From positions 1 to 28,033 of the IMG/VR virus record IMGVR_UViG_3300032523_000456: a DNA stretch of 28,033 bases; one strand, given 5' to 3'. Positions within the stretch are counted from its first letter, which is position 1. Each line of letters starts with the position of its first letter. Shown here one piece after another: positions 5,901-12,316 of this stretch. This stretch comes from a virus. The notes below the pieces were generated by a model. That model was not told the DNA's origin, ran no database searches, and worked only from the letters and a program-made list of their open reading frames with translations. Made by a program: the position numbers and the translations under genes.

Positions 5901-6232
5901 ACCCCAAGGATGCCGCCGCACGTGACCGCTGCCCGCTGGACCTGATCCCCGGCCCTGCGGCGCTGACGGTGGCGTGGGCGCTCAAAAACGGCGCGGACAA
6001 GTACGGGCCGTTCAACTGGCGCTCGCAGCCCATCAAGGCCAGCAACTACCTCGCCGCCGCAGAGCGGCACATCAAGGCGTGGCAGGACGGTGAGCGCAGT
6101 GCGCCAGACAGCGGCGTGCATCACATCGCCCACGCCATTGCCGGGTTGATGATCCTGCTGGACGCCGAGGCGTGCAGCACGCTGATCGATGATCGTCCGC
6201 CGCCCTGCAGAAGCGCACCAGATGTTCGATGA
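5897..6232 (+). CDS. dATP/dGTP diphosphohydrolase-like (DUF5664, MazG-like) protein
   Basis: 111 residues from GTG 5897 (GTGA overlap). It shows the order of the phage DUF5664 family: CPLDLIPGPAALTVAWAL, KNGADKYGPFNWR, YLAAAERHIKAWQDGE, then SGVHHIAHAIAGLMILLDAE. The conserved K-Y-G-P-x-N-W and H-x-A-H-A positions are present. Family members are annotated as dATP/dGTP pyrophosphohydrolases that hydrolyse dNTPs to dNMPs, shaping the nucleotide pool during phage replication; relatives occur in phages with modified adenine. Nothing else seen here indicates 2-aminoadenine. The last 11 bases overlap the next small gene. Confidence 0.7.
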   Translation: MNPKDAAARDRCPLDLIPGPAALTVAWALKNGADKYGPFNWRSQPIKASNYLAAAERHIKAWQDGERSAPDSGVHHIAHAIAGLMILLDAEACSTLIDDRPPPCRSAPDVR

Positions 6233-6302
6233 ATACCCCATCTGCGGACTAGCCCTAGTGCTCACCGTCGTTGCGGTGATCTTTTTTCTGGCGACACGCT
6301 GA
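6222..6302 (+). CDS. 26-residue single-pass membrane peptide
   Basis: ATG 6222, TGA 6300-6302. MFDEYPICGLALVLTVVAV then IFFLATR: an acidic tip, one hydrophobic helix and a basic end. It overlaps the end of the DUF5664 gene by 11 bases in another frame. This is the third such mini membrane protein in the window (others at 531 and 4675). The orientation of charges suggests N-out, C-in. Function unknown. Confidence 0.45.
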   Translation: MFDEYPICGLALVLTVVAVIFFLATR

Positions 6303-6366
6303 ACACCATTGCCTCAAGCATACACTTGCGCCTAGGATCGCGACCCCACACAAGGTGATCTCCATA

Positions 6367-6597
6367 ATGATCGGTATCAGAGAAGCTGTCCGCAAGGCTG
6401 ACGGCGGCCCACAGTTGGCCCGCAAGCTGGGCGTGACGCATCAGGCTGTCTATCAGTGGCTCGCCAAGGGCTGGGTGCCGCTCACGCGCGCACTGCAGAT
6501 CGAGCGCCTCTACGGCATCCCACGCCAGCGGCTGGTGAGCCCGAAGATCGCCCGACTGTTTGAGACGAAGAAGCCAAAGGGCCTTGATCTGATCTAA
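6367..6597 (+). CDS. Cro/YdaS-like helix-turn-helix regulator
   Basis: 76 residues from ATG 6367. REAVRKADGGPQLARKLGVT, then HQAVYQWLAKGWVP and RALQIERLYGIPRQRLVSP, is a textbook Cro/YdaS-type HTH: the recognition helix is THQAVYQWL, and the W-V-P-x-x-R-A-L-x-I-E tail is typical. Such proteins are phage repressors or Cro-like switches acting at nearby operators. I prefer ATG 6367 to GTG 6355 because AAGGTGAT lies upstream. A weak promoter-like pair (TTGCCT 6309, TAGGAT 6333) precedes it. A repressor here would suggest temperate ancestry, although no integrase is seen. Confidence 0.75.
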   Translation: MIGIREAVRKADGGPQLARKLGVTHQAVYQWLAKGWVPLTRALQIERLYGIPRQRLVSPKIARLFETKKPKGLDLI

Positions 6598-6620
6598 CTG
6601 CAAAGTGCGAAGAGGACACC

Positions 6621-7421
6621 ATGACGAATACCAGCAACGTGAAGCTAGAAAACTTTGTGCTCGGGGACGGCTTCGTCGATGCCATTCTCGGCTCAACGGA
6701 GCGCACAAAAGCCTTGAGCAGTACGCTCATCGCAATGGCGGAAGTTGGTATCGACAAGCTGCCCTACGAAAACCTCATGGTGACGCTCTCTGCGGCGGCG
6801 TGGCTCACAGTTGTTACAGACACGCCCGTGGTTGAAGCCATCAAGCGGTTTCCGCGATTAGCCGATAAGAGGTCGTATTTTACCATATACGTCCGCGACG
6901 CCGTTGGGGGCAAAGTGGAAGGGGCGGAAGTATCCACTCAACACACCATGCCATCCGGGCACACGGAGGACGCGACGCGCAGCTACGCGGAGTTCCTAGG
7001 GCTAAACGGAGGGTCGTCTGTAAGCGCAGGCTCCGACATGACGGTGGCCGCAACTAAAATCCTTGGTGCTCTGATTGTCGGTCTTAACATGCGCGGCGCG
7101 CGCAAGGAAAGAAAAGCAGAGAAGGTATCCAAGCTCGCGCAACTGGGCATAGGCAAGAAGCGCCCCGAGCCGCGCTACTCCTACACTACCACAATATCTA
7201 TTTCTTACGCGGATGTTCAAGACGACGGAACAGGAACGCGGCCGGGGCACACCAAGCGGCCCCACCTGCGGCGCGGGCATGTGCGCGAGCAGCACTGGGG
7301 TCCAGCCAATCAGTTTGTCAAAAAGATTTTTGTTGAGCCGATCTTTGTAAACTCCGACGGTGAGTTCGTTTCGTCTCTGCGCGAACGATACAATATCTCG
7401 TCGATGTCGGCCGTCGGCTAA
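6621..7421 (+). CDS. hypothetical protein with C-terminal RRGH motif
   Basis: 266 residues, start supported by GAGGACACC before ATG. Mostly helical N-terminus with a hydrophobic patch (VTLSAAAWLTVV), then an alpha/beta region. The end reads RPHLRRGHVREQHWG, then FVKKIFVEPIFVNSDG. This R-P-H-x-R-R-G-H-x-R...V-x-P module recurs at the C-terminus of many phage and plasmid proteins of unknown function. AT content is visibly higher than in neighbours, suggesting more recent acquisition. Sits just before the primase-helicase. No enzymatic motif recognised. Confidence 0.6.
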   Translation: MTNTSNVKLENFVLGDGFVDAILGSTERTKALSSTLIAMAEVGIDKLPYENLMVTLSAAAWLTVVTDTPVVEAIKRFPRLADKRSYFTIYVRDAVGGKVEGAEVSTQHTMPSGHTEDATRSYAEFLGLNGGSSVSAGSDMTVAATKILGALIVGLNMRGARKERKAEKVSKLAQLGIGKKRPEPRYSYTTTISISYADVQDDGTGTRPGHTKRPHLRRGHVREQHWGPANQFVKKIFVEPIFVNSDGEFVSSLRERYNISSMSAVG

Positions 7422-7442
7422 CCGTTTATCAGAAAGCGCACC

Positions 7443-9497
7443 GTGTCAGTCGTGTCGGTCAAACCACAACACAAGCAGATCGTCGTCCCCTCCGCGCTTG
7501 CCGCGTCGCCGAATTGGGTGATATGGCGCTACGAGCACCACGACGGCGAGAGCAAGCCCCGCAAGGTGCCGTACTACACCGACGGCGGCCGCAGGCACGG
7601 CACGCAGGGCGCACCCGCTGATCGCGCTTCGCTCTCGACGTTTCCTGCCGCGCGCGACGCCGCCGCCCGACGCGGCTTCGACGGCGTTGGTCTCGCCATG
7701 CTCCCCGAACTGGGCATAACGGCGCTGGATTTTGACCAGTGCGTCGGCCCCGACGGCAGCCTGCCGGACGAGGTCAAGGCCATCGTCTGCCGCACCTACG
7801 CTGAGCACAGTCCGTCCGGCACCGGCATCCGCGCCTTCGTGCGCGGCGATCTGGGCAACAACAAGAGCCTCGCAGAGCCGGGCAGGTACGGCTTTGAGAC
7901 ATTTGCCACCAACGGCTTTGTCACGGTCACAGGCGACATGCTGCCCGTCACCGACCTGCTGGGATTGGAGGACACGATTGCCCCCGTAGACGACGCTCTG
8001 AGGGCTCTGGCGGACGCCCGCTTTGGCGCAGATCGCCAGAGCCAAGAGCCGACGGGCGACCCCTTCGACAGCTTCGAGCCGCGCCTCGGCCTGACGCAGG
8101 ATCAGATGCAGACCCTGCTCGATGCGATAGACCCCGACATCGGCCGGGCGGACTGGGTCCGGGTGGGCATGGGCCTGCACCACGAGTGTAGCGGCGACGA
8201 CACCGGCTTTGAGCTTTGGAACGAATGGTCCTCGGGCGGCGGCAAATACCCCTCTGAGGAGAGCCTCAGAGCCCAGTGGGACAGCTTTGACCGGCCCAAG
8301 CGCACTGGGCAGCGCCCCGTGACCATGGCCTCCACGATCCGGCTGGCAAAGCAGGCGGGCGTTGCGCTCAACCGCTCCGCCTCGCCGGACGCGATCAGGG
8401 AGGCCACGGCGCAGACGCCGGACGGCGATCCATTCAGCCACGTGGCGACGCCAGACGGCTACGGTGGGCGATTTCCGATAGTCGGCGCAGAGGCCATGAC
8501 GCGCAAGGAGCCGGGGGACTGGTTCATAAAAAACGTTTTGCCCAATGCCGACGTGGGCCTGATCTTCGGACCCACGTCCTCCGGCAAAACTTTTGCCATC
8601 CTCGATCTGGCTGCGGCCGTGGCGCGCGGCGAGCCGTGGCGCGGGCACCGCACGAAGCGCGGACGTGTACTGATCATCGCAGCCGAGGGCGGCAGCGGCG
8701 TGGGCAAGCGCATCAAGGCCTACTGCCAACACCACAACATCGAGCCGCGCGATCTGGACGTGGGCGTCATCACCGCCGCGCCGAACTTCATGCAGGAGGC
8801 GGACATCACGGACGTGGTGTCGTCCATCAAGGCCGCAGGCGGCGTCAAGCTGATCATCGTGGATACGTTTGCGCAGGTCACGGCTGGTGCGAATGAAAAT
8901 AGCGGCGAGGACATGGGCACGGCTCTGGCCAATGCCAAGGTGCTGCGCGAAGTCACGGGCGCAATGGTCATCCTCGTGCATCACACCGGCAAGGACGTGT
9001 CGCGCGGTGCGCGCGGCTGGAGCGGCATCAAGGCCGCACTGGACGTGGAGCTGGAGGTGATGCGCCACGACAGCGGAGAGCGCGAGCTGCGCATCAGCAA
9101 GATGAAAGACGGCGACGACGGCCTGTCGTGGGGTTTCCGGCTGGAGATCTTGACGGTCGGCGTGGACCGCGACGGCGACGGCGTCACGTCCTGCGTGGCC
9201 GTCGAGGCTGCCGCCCCAGTGCGGATGGCGCAGGACGACGCGACGCCACGCAAGGGCACCCGGCGCATGGGCAAGCTGCAGACGCACATTGTGGATATGG
9301 TGGACACGGTGGACCCGAAGATCATGTCCATGTCACTGACGGACTTCGTCACGCTCTGCGCGGGCGGCACGCCTCCACCGGACGACAGCAAGCGCGACGT
9401 GCGCAGGCAAGTGCTGGCGCGCGACATCCGCGCGATGGCGAAGTGGCCAGACGGAGCATTCACGCTAGATAATAACACCGTTATTTTTCTCAGATAG
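7443..9497 (+). CDS. primase-helicase (prim-pol-like, PriCT-2-like and RepA-type AAA ATPase)
   Basis: 684 residues from GTG 7443. N-terminal domain: WVIWRYE, KVPYYTDG, then LDFDQC (D96/D98, metal-binding D-x-D) and HSPSGTGIRAF (122-132), as in archaeo-eukaryotic primase-polymerase domains. A PriCT-2-like helical linker (about 217-285, WVRVGMGLHHE) follows. The C-terminal half is a RepA/AAA_25 ATPase with Walker A GPTSSGKT (about 376-383), Walker B LIIVDTFAQ (about 470-478) and sensor-like VILVHHTGKD. It would unwind and prime phage DNA for the family A polymerase at 13095. The ribosome-binding site is weak (AGAAAG). No separate DnaB-type helicase is visible. Confidence 0.85.
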   Translation: MSVVSVKPQHKQIVVPSALAASPNWVIWRYEHHDGESKPRKVPYYTDGGRRHGTQGAPADRASLSTFPAARDAAARRGFDGVGLAMLPELGITALDFDQCVGPDGSLPDEVKAIVCRTYAEHSPSGTGIRAFVRGDLGNNKSLAEPGRYGFETFATNGFVTVTGDMLPVTDLLGLEDTIAPVDDALRALADARFGADRQSQEPTGDPFDSFEPRLGLTQDQMQTLLDAIDPDIGRADWVRVGMGLHHECSGDDTGFELWNEWSSGGGKYPSEESLRAQWDSFDRPKRTGQRPVTMASTIRLAKQAGVALNRSASPDAIREATAQTPDGDPFSHVATPDGYGGRFPIVGAEAMTRKEPGDWFIKNVLPNADVGLIFGPTSSGKTFAILDLAAAVARGEPWRGHRTKRGRVLIIAAEGGSGVGKRIKAYCQHHNIEPRDLDVGVITAAPNFMQEADITDVVSSIKAAGGVKLIIVDTFAQVTAGANENSGEDMGTALANAKVLREVTGAMVILVHHTGKDVSRGARGWSGIKAALDVELEVMRHDSGERELRISKMKDGDDGLSWGFRLEILTVGVDRDGDGVTSCVAVEAAAPVRMAQDDATPRKGTRRMGKLQTHIVDMVDTVDPKIMSMSLTDFVTLCAGGTPPPDDSKRDVRRQVLARDIRAMAKWPDGAFTLDNNTVIFLR

Positions 9498-9500
9498 TTC

Positions 9501-9529
9501 TTGCAATGATTGTATTGCGGGAATATAGG
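9501..9529 (+). promoter_or_regulatory. possible promoter
   Basis: TTGCAA (9501-9506), 17-base spacer, TATAGG (9524-9529), shortly before AGGAGG and the ATG at 9547. The upstream word ATAGTTCTTGC is shared with promoter copy 2 (2107-2116). No GCAACGA follows, and the distance to the ribosome-binding site is short. Confidence 0.35.
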
Positions 9530-9546
9530 ATGACACAGGAGGACAC

Positions 9547-9768
9547 ATGACCAGCAAAGATAAAGACCGCACCTACTATTTCCAGAGCACGACGTTAGAC
9601 CTGATTGCGTTTGCCAAAGAGAAAGGCCGCAGCGAGCTTGAGATCGCCATGGGCGAACGGTTGGCGGATTTTACGGACAACGGCTACGAGGATTACGACG
9701 ACTATGAGTACGACGCGCAAGACGAACTGAAAACCAAAAGCAACGAGAAAGAGGACAAATCGCTATGA
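9547..9768 (+). CDS. small acidic hypothetical protein
   Basis: 73 residues behind a strong AGGAGG ribosome-binding site. The helical N-terminal half (DLIAFAKEKGRSELEIAMGE) is followed by a strongly acidic, Tyr-rich tail (NGYEDYDDYEYDAQDE) and a mixed-charge end. The acidic Tyr/Asp tract could mimic DNA or act as a charged linker (inference). Not recognised. Its TGA overlaps the next ATG (ATGA). Its last codons also carry GCAACGAGAAAGAGGAC, matching the promoter leader. Confidence 0.6.
   Translation: MTSKDKDRTYYFQSTTLDLIAFAKEKGRSELEIAMGERLADFTDNGYEDYDDYEYDAQDELKTKSNEKEDKSL
9740..9759 (+). promoter_or_regulatory. leader-like element inside a coding region
   Basis: GCAACGA (9740-9746) followed by GAGGAC lies just before the ATG at 9765 and closely matches the leader of promoter copy 3, but within the 3' end of the preceding gene and without a convincing -10. 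It probably provides the ribosome-binding site; the wider match may mean GCAACGA works at translation level. Confidence 0.3.
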
Positions 9769-10124
9769 AATATAATCTGACGTTCGAGGCGGACGACATC
9801 CGCGAACTTGCGCACAATCTGTTGGTGGTTGGCGCACGCCTGAGCGGTGCACCGCTTGAAACCGTGGCGCAGCCTGCTGCTGTTGAGATCGCGCCACCTG
9901 CGTTGATCGAGACGGTGGTGCCGGAGCCGCCGGAACCCGCCAAGGCTCGCGTGTACGACTACGTCACCGAGATCGCACCGCGCGTGCTGGTGCTGGTGGA
10001 CAAGAAGGGGCGCGACGCTGCCAAGGCGCTGCTGGCTGATTTCGGAGCGGCCAAGGCGTCGGAGGTTGACGTCTCTCGCCACGCCGAGTTCGTCGCTGCT
10101 CTGGATGCGGCGGCGACATCCTAG
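9765..10124 (+). CDS. hypothetical protein with flexible linker
   Basis: 119 residues from the ATGA overlap. A short N-terminal domain (MKYNLTFEADDIRELAHNLL) is joined by an Ala/Pro/Glu-rich linker (about residues 45-65) to a helical C-terminal domain (PRVLVLVDKKGRDAAKALLA, then DFGAAKASEV). The C-terminal module resembles small phage proteins that sit beside replication nucleases, but I cannot name it. Directly upstream of the DUF2800 nuclease, whose GTG overlaps its stop. Confidence 0.6.
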   Translation: MKYNLTFEADDIRELAHNLLVVGARLSGAPLETVAQPAAVEIAPPALIETVVPEPPEPAKARVYDYVTEIAPRVLVLVDKKGRDAAKALLADFGAAKASEVDVSRHAEFVAALDAAATS

Positions 10125-11305
10125 TGGGCGCACACTCAGTCCTGAGCCCGTCGTCGGCGCATCGCTGGATGCGCTGCCCCGGCAGCATCAACGCAGAGAG
10201 CGCGCTGCCCGACACGACGTCAAGCTACGCCGCCGAGGGCAGTGTGGCGCACTTACTCGCAAGCGATGATCTCACGGGCACACCCGCCCGTGAGCGCATC
10301 GGCGAGATCATCACCATCGACGGCTTTGCGTTCGAAGTCACAGAGCACATGGTCGCTCACGTCGAGGACTACTGCAGTCTAGTTAGGGAGCGCGCGCAAG
10401 GCGGCCAGTTGTTGGTTGAGAAGCGCGTGGATTTTTCCAACTTCGTCGGCGTGGCGGGCAGCACAGGAACGTCCGACGCCATCATCCTGCACCCCGGCAC
10501 GATCACGGTTATCGACTTGAAATACGGTATGGGCGTCAAGGTGGACGCGGATAACAACGAGCAGATGCAGTTGTATGCTCTTGGTGCCCTGCACGACTAC
10601 GACCTGCTGGGGGATTTCACGAGCATCGTTATGCTCGTGCATCAGCCGCGCCTCAATCATGTCAGCGAGTTCTGCGTGGGCAGAGAGCAGTTGCTGGAGT
10701 TCGGCGATGATGCGCGTCTGGCGGCGGTGGCGGCGCTGGAGCACAGCGAGCCGCGTCTGGTGCCGGGCGAGAAGCAGTGCCGCTGGTGCCGCGCCAAGTC
10801 GTCTTGCCCGGCTCTGCGCGAGGTGATCAACGACACTGTTGGGGGGATCGCTACCGTGAATGATTTTGCTGATCTGGCGGTTGTGGACACCGCGCCGCTC
10901 GCCGCAGCCATGTCGCGCGTGGATCTGGTGGAGCAGTGGTGCAAGGCGATCCGCGCCGAGGTGGAGCGCCGCCTGCTCAACGCCGAGCCGGTGCCGGGCT
11001 TCAAGCTGGTCGAAGGCCGCAAGAGCAACAGATCATGGACAGACGAGGCGGAGGCTGCGAAACTGCTCAAGAGCTTCAAGCTCAACCGTGATCAGATGTA
11101 CGACTGGAAATTGATCAGCCCCACGTCGGCTGAGAAAGTATTGAAGACCGAGCCCGCGAACTGGAAGGCCCTAAATGCCGTGATCCATCGCGCGGACGGC
11201 AAACCATCCGTGGCATCCGCCACTGATAAGCGCCCAGAGATGGTCGTTTCTAACGCGACGGAAGAACTCCTTCGCATAGCTGCAAACTGCAAAGAGGAAA
11301 ATTGA
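10124..11305 (+). CDS. DUF2800 Cas4/RecB-like PD-(D/E)XK nuclease with Fe-S site
   Basis: 393 residues from GTG 10124, overlapping the previous TAG by one base. Nuclease core: E99 in VEKRV, D118 in GTSDAIIL, D131-x-K133 in VIDLKYG, and EQMQLYALG. Four Cys (C18 in MRCPG, and C219-X2-C222-X5-C228) match the Fe-S cluster of Cas4/AddB-like nucleases. Family role: processing of DNA ends in phage recombination and replication. It is followed by the DUF2815 protein, the usual partner in phages with this type of replication module. All catalytic residues are present. Confidence 0.88.
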   Translation: MGAHSVLSPSSAHRWMRCPGSINAESALPDTTSSYAAEGSVAHLLASDDLTGTPARERIGEIITIDGFAFEVTEHMVAHVEDYCSLVRERAQGGQLLVEKRVDFSNFVGVAGSTGTSDAIILHPGTITVIDLKYGMGVKVDADNNEQMQLYALGALHDYDLLGDFTSIVMLVHQPRLNHVSEFCVGREQLLEFGDDARLAAVAALEHSEPRLVPGEKQCRWCRAKSSCPALREVINDTVGGIATVNDFADLAVVDTAPLAAAMSRVDLVEQWCKAIRAEVERRLLNAEPVPGFKLVEGRKSNRSWTDEAEAAKLLKSFKLNRDQMYDWKLISPTSAEKVLKTEPANWKALNAVIHRADGKPSVASATDKRPEMVVSNATEELLRIAANCKEEN

Positions 11306-11307
11306 AA

Positions 11308-11880
11308 ATGTCTATTCGCTTGAAGAACGTGGTCATTAACTTCCCGACACTGGCAACGCCGGAGGCCTTTGGTGGTGACGACCCGGCCTATTCGGCCAAG
11401 TTCAGCATCGACCCGAAGAGCGAGAACGCCAAGATGCTCGACGCGGCTATCACCGCCGTCGCCAAGGAGAAGTGGGAGGGCAAGGCCGACAGCGTCTTGA
11501 AGTCGTTTGGCGACGACAGCAAAAAGATTTGCTACCTGAAGAAGCCCTACCAGAACCAGAAGACGGGCGAAGTGTATGACGGCTTCGAGGGCATGTACTC
11601 ACTCTCCGCCCGCAACAAAAAGAACCGCCCGACCATCGTGGATCGCTTTGGCCGTGAGGTCACGGACGCGGCGGCCATCAAGTCGCTGATCTACTCCGGT
11701 TGTTCTGTCCACGCCACGATCGAAATCTGGGCGCAGGACAATACGTTTGGGCGCGGTGTGCGCGCCACGCTGACCGGCGTCATGTTTGCCAAGGACGGCA
11801 AGGCGTTTGGTGGTTCGGCTCCGGCTACGGCGAGCGACTTTGCCGATCTGGCCCAGTCCGAAGATGAGGCGCTGGTGTAA
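11308..11880 (+). CDS. DUF2815 ssDNA-binding-like protein
   Basis: 190 residues from ATG 11308 behind AAAGAGGAAAA; an alternative TTG at 11302 is less likely. Features of the family: RLKNVVINFPTLATPEAFGG, YSAKFSIDPKSE, ICYLKKPYQNQKTGEVYDGF, YSLSARNKKNRPTIVDRFG, SGCSVHATIEIWAQDN. DUF2815 proteins are OB-fold-like and thought to be phage single-strand DNA-binding proteins, always next to DUF2800 and a family A polymerase, as here. The acidic C-terminus (SDFADLAQSEDEALV) fits the partner-binding tail of such proteins. Confidence 0.85.
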   Translation: MSIRLKNVVINFPTLATPEAFGGDDPAYSAKFSIDPKSENAKMLDAAITAVAKEKWEGKADSVLKSFGDDSKKICYLKKPYQNQKTGEVYDGFEGMYSLSARNKKNRPTIVDRFGREVTDAAAIKSLIYSGCSVHATIEIWAQDNTFGRGVRATLTGVMFAKDGKAFGGSAPATASDFADLAQSEDEALV

Positions 11881-12167
11881 TGGCAAAGCGCGAGACGGAC
11901 GACAGTGCCGCGACGATCGGGCATAACGCCCCTGTCGCTGCGCAGGAGCTGCGCGCCTTCGTCGAGCGCATAGAAGACCTTGAAAATCGCAAAGCCTTGC
12001 TGGGCGAAGACATCAAGGGCGTCTATGCCGAGGTGAAGTCCACCGGCTTCGACAGCAAAACCCTGCGCAAGATCGTGGCCCTTCGCAAGATGGACGACGA
12101 GAAGCGTGTTGAGCAGCAGAGCCTGCTTCAACTTTATGCTGACGCACTGGGACTTGATCTGGTATAA
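11880..12167 (+). CDS. gapR-like: GapR-family (DUF2312) nucleoid protein
   Basis: 95 residues; ATG 11880 overlaps the previous stop (TAATG). It has the family signature: FVERIEDLENRKALLGEDIK, GVYAEVKSTGFDSKTLRKIV, then ALRKMDDEKR and LLQLYADALGL. Caulobacter GapR forms a clamp around overtwisted DNA ahead of replication and transcription and stimulates type II topoisomerases. A phage copy beside the ssDNA-binding protein could relieve positive supercoils during phage replication, or compete with the host protein (inference). The N-terminal tail (TIGHNAPV) is common in phage copies. It is the last gene before a hairpin. Confidence 0.85.
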   Translation: MAKRETDDSAATIGHNAPVAAQELRAFVERIEDLENRKALLGEDIKGVYAEVKSTGFDSKTLRKIVALRKMDDEKRVEQQSLLQLYADALGLDLV

Positions 12168-12173
12168 CAGCAA

Positions 12174-12201
12174 CGTGGCGGCCGGGAGACTGGCCGCCAC
12201 G
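12174..12201 (+). terminator. strong hairpin, possible terminator
   Basis: CGTGGCGGCC (12174-12183) and GGCCGCCACG (12192-12201) pair perfectly over 10 GC-rich bases around an 8-base loop, just after the GapR stop. GTTCTGTTCTGG follows, only partly T-rich, so termination may be incomplete or the hairpin may protect the 3' end. Confidence 0.5.
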
Positions 12202-12240
12202 GTTCTGTTCTGGTGAGGCGCGCTAGGCGCAGCGGCAAAG

Positions 12241-12312
12241 GGTGTCCTCCCTATCGTTGCTGGTAGCCGAGCGTCTGGCGCGTCTCTCCAGAGCAGAACC
12301 ACCGAGGACACC
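12241..12312 (+). promoter_or_regulatory. 9-bp complementary pair masking a ribosome-binding site
   Basis: GGTGTCCTC (12241-12249) is perfectly complementary to GAGGACACC (12304-12312), the ribosome-binding site of the Mom-like gene (ATG 12317). Folding would sequester it. The enclosed 54 bases may form further structure (CTCTCCAGAG). I see no matching tRNA fold in this interval. Confidence 0.4.
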
Positions 12313-12316
12313 TGAA

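Noticed and set aside
5022-5921. 299-residue minus-strand open frame opposite GcrA and neighbours
   Set aside because: Spans several well-supported plus-strand genes joined by coupling overlaps; composition is shadow-like.
5897-6232. Z-genome (2-aminoadenine) phage
   Set aside because: Only a DUF5664-like protein is present; no PurZ- or DatZ-like gene in the window, so it cannot be claimed.
7446-9287. 613-residue open frame on the minus strand opposite the primase-helicase
   Set aside because: It mirrors the GC-biased codon positions of the real gene, has no recognisable domain or ribosome-binding site, and the plus strand shows clear primase and ATPase motifs.
12241-12312. Second tRNA (72 bases with complementary ends)
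   Set aside because: Ends pair, but no T-loop, no consistent anticodon arm and no CCA on either strand; better explained as a ribosome-binding-site-masking stem.
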